Origin: Arthrobacter sp. SLBN-100 | GTDB taxonomy: Bacteria; Actinomycetota; Actinomycetes; Actinomycetales; Micrococcaceae | DNA length: 64,000 bases | Reading direction: 5' to 3' | Assembly (NCBI RefSeq): GCF_006715305.1 | Contig: NZ_VFMY01000002.1 | Location: 1 to 64,000 of the forward strand | Shown: positions 35,290-43,175 of the stretch, one piece after another | Numbering within the stretch: position 1 is the stretch's first letter | Layout of the letters: every line of letters starts with the position of its first letter | Made by a program: the position numbers and the translations under genes | Notes under the pieces: model-generated | Told to the model about the DNA's origin: nothing | Database searches by the model: none | The model's input: only the letters and a program-made list of their open reading frames with translations

Positions 35290-37224
35290 TTGTGTTGCTA
35301 TGAAACCGATCTGGCAGGATCGGCCCTTTTTCGTACCTCAATCCCCGAAAGGATTACCCACATCGTACATCAGCACGTCTCCGTGCTGCCAGCACGCCCC
35401 GCTGTTGGCGTGTCAACGCAGCCAGACGACCCAGCAACCGTTTGGTCAGCTCTAGCTCCCTTGCTAGCCGGTCAGCCCAGAATTCGCCTCTCTCGTGATG
35501 CAGGTAAAACGTACCCGCAGAAGCACGAACGGAACCTGACCAAAGCACTCCCCTCGCTCCCCGCGGCCGTGAGAATTTTCGGTAAGGACGGCACCTGCGC
35601 GGCGATCTTCCTTGACTTTGACTCATCAGTGGCGGATCTGGACTGGGTCCAGGCCGATGTCCGAGCCGTCCAGACCTGGCTGCACTCGGTCGGAGCTCGC
35701 TGGATTGAGGACTATTCCCCCAACGGCGGCCGCCACGTTTACGTCCCGCTGGCACGGCGGGTCACCTTCTCCGAAGCGCGTGATCTTGTCGAGGCGCTGG
35801 GCACCCGATACCGGACCTTGGACAAGACCCCGCACCAGAACCTGCTCCACGGCTGCATGCGAACACCAGGATCCCCGCACAAGCGCGGCGGCCATCAGGA
35901 ACTGGCGATGAGCCTGTCCATGGCCTACGACGTGGCCCGCAGGCCCAACACTCCAACAGTGTGGAATGCCATGACCAAGGATCTGGCGGCGGAGATCAAG
36001 GCTGTCCGTGCGCTCCGTCTCGAGGAAACTTTCACCCCGGTGACCGGGGATATGCCGGCGGTCGAGCTGCCGGCCGGACGCATGTCGCGCACGATGCAGG
36101 TGCTGGCTCAGACCGGTTTGTACGACTCCAACAGGTACGCCTCAGACTCGGACGCCCGCCAGGCCGTCATCCTCAGTGCCGCGGCCGCGGGCCTGCAGCT
36201 GGTGGATGTTGAACGCCGGATACTCCAGGGAACCTGGCCCGGGCTGGCTTCCTTCTACGCCCGCTACGCAGCCCGCCACCGCCTTCCGTCCTTGCGCCGT
36301 GACTGGATGAGCGCCCTCAGCTACTTAAGCAAAAAGCCCACCAAAACCGACCCGAATGACAACGTCCGCAGTTCCCCCACAAGCCAGCCAATTACACAGG
36401 CGGGAGGGACAAAGGTTATAAATCCAATTTCAAATCCCGATGCAGAGCATCGGCACATCCGCACGTGGCGCAGTGCTATCAGGATCAGAGAGGTCCAGTA
36501 CCAGGAGTCCAGGGCAGGCATGGCACGTCGAATGGTGCTTAGGGCGATAGGGGAGGCGGCCCATATGACGGCGTCGCGTTTCATTGAGTTCGGCGTCCGG
36601 TCGATCGCCGTGGCCACTGGCCTGGACCACACCACGGTCGGTCTTCATCTAAGAGAACTGCGGGCGGAAAAAGATCCCTTGGTCACGCTGGTGGAAGAAG
36701 CTAGGGGAACCAAGGGTGATCTCTATATGCTGACCGTTCCTGAAGAGTTGAAGTCGGCGGCTGAGGATGCGACCTGGCAGAAGGGGAAAATCCATGCCCT
36801 GCGGCCGGTGTTCCGCGAACTCGGATTGCCGGCGGCGTTTGTCTATGAGGCGTTGGAGCACTCCCCCGCCCTGCAAACGTCAGACATTGTGCGAGTTACG
36901 AGGCTTTCCCGGTCGGCAGTCTATGAGGCTCTTGAAGTCCTCGCGGCGTGGAATCTTATTGCCCGTGATGCCGGGCGGGCGTGGTCGGTGGTGAGCACAA
37001 CGTCCCTGAAGCAACTCGCGGAACAGTTCGGCGTTCTGGAGGCAGTGGCCGCACAGTTACAGCGCTACCGCAACGACCGGATCATTTGGCGGGAATGGCT
37101 CGCCAAGAACGTCAATACCGTCCCGGAGCTGCTCTCCCCCGACGAAGACTATCCCTGGGAGATGTTCGAGGGGCCACCCGATGAATGGCTACTCTCCGAC
37201 ATGGCCTTCTACAGAACAGGATGA
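35290..37224 (+). CDS. Plasmid replication initiator with AEP-type primase domain
   Basis: The frame opens with TTG at 35290 (644 residues); in-frame GTG codons further in are possible starts. Residues 100-210 carry an archaeo-eukaryotic primase core: FLDFDSS with the two metal-binding Asp near 109, SPNGGRHVYVP near 145 with the GGxH step, and CMRTPGSPHKRGG near 190. The C-terminal half has two helix-turn-helix units (ASRFIEFGVRSIAVATGLDH and SDIVRVTRLSRSAVYEALEV). This domain order is known in replication proteins of actinobacterial plasmids, where the protein both binds the origin and primes. It lies next to the partition genes. Confidence 0.8.
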   Translation: MCCYETDLAGSALFRTSIPERITHIVHQHVSVLPARPAVGVSTQPDDPATVWSALAPLLAGQPRIRLSRDAGKTYPQKHERNLTKALPSLPAAVRIFGKDGTCAAIFLDFDSSVADLDWVQADVRAVQTWLHSVGARWIEDYSPNGGRHVYVPLARRVTFSEARDLVEALGTRYRTLDKTPHQNLLHGCMRTPGSPHKRGGHQELAMSLSMAYDVARRPNTPTVWNAMTKDLAAEIKAVRALRLEETFTPVTGDMPAVELPAGRMSRTMQVLAQTGLYDSNRYASDSDARQAVILSAAAAGLQLVDVERRILQGTWPGLASFYARYAARHRLPSLRRDWMSALSYLSKKPTKTDPNDNVRSSPTSQPITQAGGTKVINPISNPDAEHRHIRTWRSAIRIREVQYQESRAGMARRMVLRAIGEAAHMTASRFIEFGVRSIAVATGLDHTTVGLHLRELRAEKDPLVTLVEEARGTKGDLYMLTVPEELKSAAEDATWQKGKIHALRPVFRELGLPAAFVYEALEHSPALQTSDIVRVTRLSRSAVYEALEVLAAWNLIARDAGRAWSVVSTTSLKQLAEQFGVLEAVAAQLQRYRNDRIIWREWLAKNVNTVPELLSPDEDYPWEMFEGPPDEWLLSDMAFYRTG

Positions 37225-37343
37225 GGATCAGCGCCAAAGGCGTGTCAGTTGTGAGCTTTTCCCAGACCTGTACACCTTGACGGGTGTCGATGCGGCCGGC
37301 CACCGCATCCACTTCCCCGGCGTAGCTATGGCAGTCTTGTGCT

Positions 37344-37367
37344 CATGCCATAAGCCATGCCATAAGC
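37344..37367. repeat. Tandem 12-bp repeat, iteron/centromere-like
   Basis: CATGCCATAAGC occurs twice head to tail. The 11-bp core returns on the other strand at 39562-39572, so copies lie on both sides of the par genes. Confidence 0.6.
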
Positions 37368-37409
37368 ACTACTGGAAGACAAGCCATGCTAGTTCAAGGA
37401 GCTTCTGGA

Positions 37410-38156
37410 TCACTCTTTCGCAGTCGGCCCCGCCTGGATATGAAGCTTGAATACGGCCGAGACGAGCGCGCTGCGTGAAGGTGCGTCGAACTCGTTGACT
37501 TTTTCATCCAGCCAAGCGACCTGCAGCCCGTCGAGGCGTAGCTGGATCTGGATGCCGGCCTCGCCGCGTTTTCGCGGTGCACGGCGGGGAATGCCGGAGC
37601 GGGTCAGGGTGGTTTCGGGAGTGAACTCCTTGGCGATCTGAATGTCGTCGACGGCTTCGAAGGCGTCAATTAACAGGTCCGCGTATGTGGTCCGCTCCTG
37701 GTAGACCGTATCCTTGACCTGGGCCAGGAGCGCCGGCGGCAGGTACACCCCGACGTTGCGCAGTGCCCCGGGAACCAGCTCGGAGGCTTTGGTGACGTTA
37801 GCTGCCTTCTTGGCAGCAGGTTGACGCTGACTGGTGGCCTTTGGGGCCTTAACGGCTGTAGGCGCGGGCTCCTCCTGCTCTCCTGCCGCCTCAAGAGGTG
37901 CCTCCTCAACAGGTGCCTGTTCAGCTGGCCGCTCATCCGCCTGCGGTTGCTCAGTAGGTGCCTGTGCGGGACCGGGTGCTGCTGCTGGCTGGACCTGTAC
38001 AAGTTCCTGGGCCGGCGCCTCCACCGACTCTCCGGCTTTGGGTTCCGGTGCAGGGGCGCTCCTCCCCCGCTTCGGAGCCAGCAGTCCTTGGAGTGCTGCA
38101 CCGCGGGCAGGCGCTACAGGTGCGAATGCGCCCGCAAGGCTCTGTCGGCCGCTCAC
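37410..38156 (-). CDS. Partition partner protein (ParB-analogue) with Pro/Ala-rich arm
   Basis: A 248-residue protein, ATGA-overlapped with the ParA stop. Residues 30-125 are low-complexity Pro/Ala/Glu/Gln, a flexible arm. Residues 130-175 (LRNVGVYLPPALLAQVKDTV, then YADLLIDAFEAV) look like a ribbon-helix-helix DNA-binding unit, and a second strand-helix set (GIQIQLRLDGLQVAWLDEKV) ends the protein. There is no ParB spacer domain. Small unrelated centromere-binding partners are usual for plasmid ParA of type Ib. The repeat at 37344, just past its stop, could be its site. Confidence 0.7.
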   Translation of the reverse strand: MSGRQSLAGAFAPVAPARGAALQGLLAPKRGRSAPAPEPKAGESVEAPAQELVQVQPAAAPGPAQAPTEQPQADERPAEQAPVEEAPLEAAGEQEEPAPTAVKAPKATSQRQPAAKKAANVTKASELVPGALRNVGVYLPPALLAQVKDTVYQERTTYADLLIDAFEAVDDIQIAKEFTPETTLTRSGIPRRAPRKRGEAGIQIQLRLDGLQVAWLDEKVNEFDAPSRSALVSAVFKLHIQAGPTAKE

Positions 38157-39094
38157 GCTTCGTTCCCGCTTTCGATCTCGTTAAGTCGGGCGAGGATCTC
38201 GCCGGTCAGCTGCTCGTACTCTTCAGCGAGTCCCCCGGCGTTTCGCGAGAAGAAGCCGTCCGTCGGCTTCTCCCCCGCCCGGAGCGCCTTTAGGCGGTTC
38301 TTCTGAGCTTCGGTAACGGCACCTTCAAGTTCGTGGAAGAGCAGGCCCTTGCGGCGGGCGTCCGCGCTTGCGCTCTCGAGGTTCCTGATGCGGGTTCCGA
38401 AAACCGGGGCGACTGTGCCGAGCATTTGTTCCAAGGTGTCTCGGACGCTGCGTTCCAGGCGCATGGAGCGCGGTCCTACACCGAACAAGACAATGCCTGC
38501 CAACTGCAGGGACGGGTTCCGGTCACGTACAGCCATGAAGCGGCGTGCAATGCGTTCGACACCGTCAATGCTCGCATCATCGGATCGGGTAGGAACGACG
38601 ACTGCACTGGAGATCGCGAAGGCGCCTTCTACGAGGATCCGCTCCCCTGGCGGGGTGTCGATCAGGATCAAGTCGTACTCGTCTGCCAACGGGGCCAGGA
38701 CTGCATAGAGCATGTCGCCGAAGTCGCCGGCGTCGGAGCGGCTGGAGCGGGACACCATGAGGCCTTGGATGTCTTCGAGGTCCTGGCCGCCCGGGATTAC
38801 GTCAAGGTTTTCCCGAACGTCGCGCAGGATCATCGGTGGTGTACCGGCGATCAGAGCCTGAAAGAATTCCTTCCCTGTCTGCCGCTCGTATCCGAGGTCG
38901 CGGGCCAGATCGCCCTGAGGGTCAAGGTCGATCAGCAGCACACGGGAGCCGGCCAGCGCCACGTACCCGCCAACGTTGGCTGCAGTGGTGGTCTTGCCGA
39001 CTCCGCCTTTGCCGTTCGCCAGAGAGATGACACGGTCAATGGCCCGTGTTGCTTTGGGTTTCGGGGGTACGGGGGTTTCCAGTGATCGTGCCAT
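38153..39094 (-). CDS. parA: Plasmid partition ATPase ParA
   Basis: A 313-residue ATPase with deviant Walker A SLANGKGGVGKTTTAANVGG near residue 29, switch I LIDLDPQGDLARDLGY, and Walker B DLILIDTPPGER. There is no N-terminal helix-turn-helix, so this is the type Ib/short class in which the partner or other factors regulate. It binds DNA and moves plasmid copies apart using ATP. It is cotranscribed with the partner at 37410 through an ATGA overlap. The region upstream contains dyads and repeats expected of a regulated par promoter. Normal length and motifs. Confidence 0.92.
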   Translation of the reverse strand: MARSLETPVPPKPKATRAIDRVISLANGKGGVGKTTTAANVGGYVALAGSRVLLIDLDPQGDLARDLGYERQTGKEFFQALIAGTPPMILRDVRENLDVIPGGQDLEDIQGLMVSRSSRSDAGDFGDMLYAVLAPLADEYDLILIDTPPGERILVEGAFAISSAVVVPTRSDDASIDGVERIARRFMAVRDRNPSLQLAGIVLFGVGPRSMRLERSVRDTLEQMLGTVAPVFGTRIRNLESASADARRKGLLFHELEGAVTEAQKNRLKALRAGEKPTDGFFSRNAGGLAEEYEQLTGEILARLNEIESGNEA

Positions 39095-39381
39095 TAGCCG
39101 GCGACTCTCCTACTTGCTGGGTTGCATGTTGTCCTGCTGCTAAGGCTATGTGCAGTCCCCTGGGATTGTTTGTAGTGACACGCATAGGAGGTATAACAGT
39201 GCACGGCGCAGGGCGGTACATGGCATGCAATGCAGTAGATACGGCTGGGTATGGTGCCCGCTTCCCTATGCGTCCTCAAGCCACATGTCCCATTGGCGCT
39301 TAAACATGGCCTCACATTGGAGTTGTAGCCGTTTTTCCTGTACGAGACCTCACTGTTTGACTGATGGTTGTTCCTATGGAT

Positions 39382-39396
39382 CGTACAGCTTGTACG
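39382..39396. promoter_or_regulatory. Dyad in the par upstream region
   Basis: CGTACA, GCT, TGTACG: perfect 6-bp arms, about 290 bases upstream of parA. A TGTACG half-site also occurs at about 39340. Confidence 0.4.
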
Positions 39397-39561
39397 CCTA
39401 CCTGCCGTAGAACGTTATGTGAGGCCTGGCCGGCTATTTGGTCACGTATTGGGCGGTCTGCTTGTCCAGAGGTGAGACGCTGCACGCGTCGAATGGCTGG
39501 AGTCCTAGGCAGTGTTCTAACGAGACTTCTGGCTGATCGTCAAACGGGAGATATGGCATTA

Positions 39562-39572
39562 CTTATGGCATG
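39562..39572 (-). repeat. Inverted copy of the 37344 repeat core
   Basis: CTTATGGCATG here is the reverse complement of CATGCCATAAG at 37344 and 37356. Confidence 0.55.
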
Positions 39573-39718
39573 AACCATAGCTGGTCGCGCCATGGATTCC
39601 ATAACCTATGGTGCAGCAAGGAGCATGGCTGGGACCGCCGGCTCTGCAACCATGCTAACCGGGGCGCCTGGCGCAGAGATCACCATCGCCCGGGGTTAAA
39701 TTAACACAGTCGCGCCAG

Positions 39719-40230
39719 TTAACCGGTGAGGGCGTCGGCAGACCGCTGGGGGAGAGGGCGGGGGAGGTTGACCGCCTTGCCGGTCTGGGTGAAGCCGTGG
39801 TCCATGAGAATCGGCACGGCCGCGTCGTCGGTCGGGTCAGTCAGCCAAGTGTGCACCTGTGTGATGGGAAGGTCAGCCAGGGCGGCCGCGAGCAGCAGGC
39901 CGGCCCCAGCAGGTCCCTGCCCGACAGGGTCGAAGTACGCGTCTGTCTGGGCTCCCGGCCCACGTGAGCCGGAGGTGAAGGGGTCAGCGAGGCGGGTGGC
40001 CGGGTTCGTCGGTGACGTAGGACAGCGGGTTCCACCACCAAGAAGGTTCTTCCAAGCCGACGGCTTGCGGATTAAAGTCCCACGCCGGGCCCTCAACAGC
40101 CCGGACGCCGCGGTGCCGTCCACGATGTCGCGTGTGTTCGAGGTGACCAGGGTCGCGCTGGGCGCGGAGAGGATAGCGGGGATCGCCCGGAGGTTGGTTT
40201 TACCAGTTATTGGCGGCCCAGATGTCGAAT
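39719..40230 (-). pseudogene. VirD4/TraG coupling-protein remnant
   Basis: Minus-strand segments GPPITGKTNLRAIPAILSAP, SNTRDIVDGT, EEPSWWWNPLSYVTDEP, DAYFDP and LADLPITQVHTWLTD match the intact coupling protein at 20309-22078 in the same order (there GPRTGKSTSRVMPAILDAP, WWWNPLSYVTDE, LGGLPITEVYLWVTE). They occupy different frames, the Walker A Ser/Thr context is changed, and the N-terminal and C-terminal thirds are missing. With the remnant at 1668 it shows that parts of a second conjugation system are scattered here. Confidence 0.75.
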
Positions 40231-40545
40231 GCTCATCAAAGGCTTAATTTGCTTTTGTTGAGAATCACGCGTGTGAGACACATTAATAGGACGAAGCAAT
40301 GTCCGGGAAGACACTGCAATTCCAAACATCGACAAGCCGAGGACGGGCGAGCCTCCAGTCTTGATAAAGGATCGTTTCCTGAGACGGCGCTCGTAGGAGC
40401 GCTGTGGGCGTGGTGGTGCAACATCTGGACGCGGCCAGGCAAGTGCTGGCCGTGCTGGAAACGAGGACGGACTAACGGCACATTGCCGGTCTGTGCCGGT
40501 GGCTTTGTCCGTGGATAAGCTGTGCTCCTATTAGTTGGGGGAACA
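40231..40545. other. Intergenic stretch, nothing recognised
   Basis: About 315 bases. A GTGGATAAGCTGTG word at 40511 resembles a DnaA-box (TTATCCAC) and may be chance. The small membrane gene promoter must lie here. Confidence 0.3.
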
Positions 40546-40767
40546 ATGGCGCGCTTATGGCAGGTTGGCTTGGGGCTGGTACTTGCCACCGTGTGTTTGA
40601 CGATCGCGGGGACTCAGACGGTAACAAGGGACAAGAACGGTCCTGACGCTCTGATTCACTACGTGGGTGAGGAGCCAACCGCGTTGGGGCACGCCTTGAC
40701 GTTCTTTGCCTGGTTTCTCGTAGTCGTGGCGGCAGTGAATCTAATGCGATTTTTCAGTGGTAAGTGA
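40546..40767 (+). CDS. Small two-helix membrane protein, unknown function
   Basis: From ATG at 40546, with GGGGG six bases upstream, the product has 73 residues: a first membrane helix VGLGLVLATVCLTIAGTQTV, a polar 25-residue loop, and a second helix ALTFFAWFLVVVAAVNLMRF. No family recognised. The charge pattern predicts the loop outside. No operon partner is clear. Confidence 0.5.
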   Translation: MARLWQVGLGLVLATVCLTIAGTQTVTRDKNGPDALIHYVGEEPTALGHALTFFAWFLVVVAAVNLMRFFSGK

Positions 40768-41008
40768 TCAACAGGGACTATCGGCGCGAGAGCAACGGAC
40801 CCAGCAGAGGGCCGGCCTAAATGGCCGACTCTTTTCTCGGGGTCACGCGGCCAAGCGGCGGAGCGATGGCATGAAATCGACGAGACCTTGCCCGAGCGGG
40901 GCCGCATGGGGACCCTTCTCGCTGAATGACACGCTGCCCGAGCGTTTAGCAGCCTCGGGTAAAGCACCCTAAAGCACTTCTGCCGCGGCTGCAGGGCAGA
41001 ATGGCCTC

Positions 41009-41725
41009 ATGTGCGGTAGATATGTGATGTCCAAGGCCACCGGCGACCTTTTGAGTCACTTTGAGGCTAAAGAGATTGAGGGGAGTCCGCCCCCGCCGAG
41101 CTGGAATGTGGCACCCACTCAAAGTGTGCCGATTGTTGCCGAACGTTTGGATGAGGGCACCATCGACCGGCATCTGCTTATTGCCCGCTGGGGCCTGGTG
41201 CCGTCATGGGCGAAGGACATCAAGATCGGCTCCAAGCTTATTAACGCCCGCAGCGAGAGCATTTTGGAGAAGCCGTCCTTCCGGAAGGCCGCGGTGAAGC
41301 GGCGTGCGATCGTCCCTGCGGAGGGTTATTACGAGTGGCAGAAGACTGAGGACGGGAAAAAGATCCCGAACTATCTGTACTCCGAGAACGAGCCTTTGCT
41401 GGGTTTCGCCGGTCTGTACGAGTGGTGGGCTGATCCGTCGCTGCCCGAGGGCGACCCTGGTCGCTGGCTGCTCACCTGCACCGTTCTTACCACCACAACG
41501 CAGGACGCCTTGGGGCACGTCCATGACCGTTCCCCAGTGATCATCCCGCGGGACCGGTTTGCTGAGTGGCTGGACCCGGACCTGACCGACAAGGACGGCA
41601 TCCAGCACCTGCTGGACTCTTTGCCGGAACCGACCCTGACACCGCGGATCGTCAGCCCCCGGGTGAACAGCGTGCGCAACAATGGCCCGGAGCTCATTGA
41701 GCCCGCCGAGCCTGCTGCCCCATAG
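41009..41725 (+). CDS. SOS response-associated peptidase (SRAP/YedK/HMCES family)
   Basis: A complete 238-residue protein. After Met removal, the catalytic Cys2 in MCGRY is exposed; WNVAPTQSVPIV, ARWGLVPSWAKD, INARSES, IVPAEGYYEWQK and LGHVHDRSPVIIP follow, giving the conserved Asn, Glu and His that complete the site. The family forms thiazolidine crosslinks to abasic sites in single-stranded DNA and shields them. It is cytoplasmic. A 47-residue conserved ORF and a reversed ligase fragment follow it. The last third is duplicated at 52352-52579. Confidence 0.95.
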   Translation: MCGRYVMSKATGDLLSHFEAKEIEGSPPPPSWNVAPTQSVPIVAERLDEGTIDRHLLIARWGLVPSWAKDIKIGSKLINARSESILEKPSFRKAAVKRRAIVPAEGYYEWQKTEDGKKIPNYLYSENEPLLGFAGLYEWWADPSLPEGDPGRWLLTCTVLTTTTQDALGHVHDRSPVIIPRDRFAEWLDPDLTDKDGIQHLLDSLPEPTLTPRIVSPRVNSVRNNGPELIEPAEPAAP

Positions 41726-41734
41726 GCCCAGGCG

Positions 41735-41878
41735 GTGATACTCATCGGGACCATCACTAACCCGGACGGCAGTTACGGCCACATTGAGGCCGAAGGCAAC
41801 ACCTATGAGGAAGCGCGGGAAAACCTCTACGCGCTTCTGGAAGACGGCAAAAACCTCATAGCTATCCGCAAGGACTAG
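41735..41878 (+). CDS. Conserved 47-residue protein downstream of SRAP
   Basis: GTG at 41735, 10 bases after the SRAP stop, opens VILIGTITNPDGSYGHIEAE and ends LEDGKNLIAIRKD. A diverged copy at 52593-52738 keeps the core (NPDGS, HIEAEG, TYEEARENLYALLE) although many third codon positions differ, which is good evidence that it codes for protein. Function unknown; possibly a small partner of SRAP. No ribosome site stronger than GGCGG is seen, so it may be translated by coupling. Confidence 0.6.
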   Translation: MILIGTITNPDGSYGHIEAEGNTYEEARENLYALLEDGKNLIAIRKD

Positions 41879-41980
41879 CCTGGCTGAAGCCTCTCCGGCA
41901 GGCGCCCTGGCTCCGAGTGCTCGTAAGGGATGCCGGCGGGCAGGCCAAGCCCTGACGACCATGGGAGTACACGCGGAGGT
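41879..41980 (-). pseudogene. DNA ligase C-terminal remnant
   Basis: On the minus strand, RRHPLRALGARAPAGEA and nearby bases resemble the final segment of the ligase at 52735 (FRHPLRILRARPELSPADV). Only about 100 bases are left. It shows that SRAP, the 47-residue ORF and a reversed ligase were once a unit here, as at 52352-53622. Confidence 0.5.
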
Positions 41981-41986
41981 GTCCTA

Positions 41987-42004
41987 GTTCCAAGGAATTG
42001 GAAC
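41987..42004. promoter_or_regulatory. 18-bp palindrome upstream of the AlbA_2 gene
   Basis: GTTCCAA, GGAA, TTGGAAC: perfect 7-bp arms, 98 bases before the ATG at 42102. It may be an operator. Confidence 0.4.
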
Positions 42005-42101
42005 AGTTCGCCTGGAGGCGTTATGGGTTAGCGTTCAGTGTCGGGATGTCCCTCGCTGTCCATATTGTTGTGCGCGTTCACTGACTGAAGGGCATTTCCA
42101 A

Positions 42102-43091
42102 ATGCAGTCCATAGAGCTAGAGATGCGCGTGCTGGCCGCCATTGAAGCGATCAAGCAGCACCGGCTGGGGGAGGACGACATGGTCGAGTTCAAGGCTGAG
42201 TGGCCTGAACCGGACAAGGAGAGATTCGTCCGTCAGCTCGCGGGAAGCCTCAATCGTGCTGCGGGAGAGACCATCGTGTTGGTCATTGGGGTCGACGAGA
42301 AGACTGGGGAACACTTCCCTTGGACCGGCCGTGAGGTGAGTACTTGGTGGGCCAGCGTCCAGAAGCACTTTGATCAGGCCTTACCTGAGTTGGTCCGCGA
42401 TCGATCGATGGTTATCGCAGGTGGTAAGTCCATTCGCGCATTGGCAATATCCTCTGACAGGGCCCCCTACATTTTGAAGGTTGGACAAACTAGAGAAATC
42501 CTGATTCGTGAAGCAACGGGCACCCGCCCTGCTGCCAGAGACGAAATACTGCGTATGCTCGTTCCAGCCATACAGATTCCCAACGTTGACGTTCTAAAGA
42601 TCGGCGCCACTTTAGAAGAAGATCATGGCGACGCCGATCCAGATTCGGACTATAATGGCGGCATTTATTTCACCGGTTGGGCTGACATCTTCGTTGAACA
42701 CACCTTCAGCAGGTCAAGCGTGATGTTCCCTCGTCACCGCATCACAGGGGAAATCGAGCCGCTCGCGATGGCCCTCAAAATTAGCTCTCCACCATGGGGA
42801 ATCCCCGAGCAAAAGGTGATACCTGGTCACGAAGGGGTCGTTGAGCGGACTGATGGGTTCATCGTTAGCGGACCTGGGACGATGAGGGTCCGGTTCAGAT
42901 CGGAGTTCCTCGACTGGGAGAAGCATAAGCAGATCTTTCATGCCGACTTGTTGCATTTGGCTCTCGAGCTACCCGTCAGCGGAACGAACAGATCGGTACA
43001 CGTGGACCAGGTGTTGCGTCGACACGACGAGGCAATAAGCTACACAGGGAGCAGCACGGACCCCATGGCTCACTGGTCCCAGAGCTTCTAG
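42102..43091 (+). CDS. AlbA_2-domain (Schlafen-like) protein
   Basis: The 329-residue protein has, in residues 15-65, the AlbA_2 pattern: EDDMVEFKAEWPE, then RQLAGSLNRAAGETIVLVIG and DEKTG, with the conserved Glu-Phe-Lys and the NxxGG-type turn replaced by NRAAGE. AlbA_2 domains occur in putative ATP-dependent regulators, phage-defence and toxin-type proteins. The remaining 250 residues (ILIREATGTRPAARDEILRM, then a beta-rich part) are unfamiliar. AAGGG precedes the ATG. Convergent with the next gene across a perfect terminator. A stand-alone defence or regulatory role is an inference. Confidence 0.7.
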   Translation: MQSIELEMRVLAAIEAIKQHRLGEDDMVEFKAEWPEPDKERFVRQLAGSLNRAAGETIVLVIGVDEKTGEHFPWTGREVSTWWASVQKHFDQALPELVRDRSMVIAGGKSIRALAISSDRAPYILKVGQTREILIREATGTRPAARDEILRMLVPAIQIPNVDVLKIGATLEEDHGDADPDSDYNGGIYFTGWADIFVEHTFSRSSVMFPRHRITGEIEPLAMALKISSPPWGIPEQKVIPGHEGVVERTDGFIVSGPGTMRVRFRSEFLDWEKHKQIFHADLLHLALELPVSGTNRSVHVDQVLRRHDEAISYTGSSTDPMAHWSQSF

Positions 43092-43142
43092 TAAACGGGT
43101 CATATGTCACCTGTCTATTCGCAGCCGTCACGACGTCGTTTC

Positions 43143-43173
43143 GGCTTCCCGTCCTCTAGAAAGACGGGAAGCC
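43143..43173. terminator. Bidirectional terminator
   Basis: GGCTTCCCGTC, nine bases, GACGGGAAGCC: perfect 11-bp arms between two convergent genes. Confidence 0.8.
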
Positions 43174-43175
43174 TT

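Larger units (their letters stand above)
39095..39718. other. Par promoter/centromere region
   Basis: About 620 bases without a gene. It holds a dyad CGTACA-GCT-TGTACG at 39382-39396, the inverted core repeat at 39562-39572, and a further TAATGCCATA half-copy at 39553. Base composition is less G+C-rich than the surroundings, as expected of a plasmid control region. Confidence 0.5.

Noticed and set aside
37344..37367. Tandem repeats considered as a CRISPR array
   Set aside because: Only two adjacent 12-bp units without spacers; no cas genes in the window.
40511..40524. GTGGATAAGCTGTG as a DnaA-box at a replication origin
   Set aside because: A single imperfect match without neighbours, away from rep.
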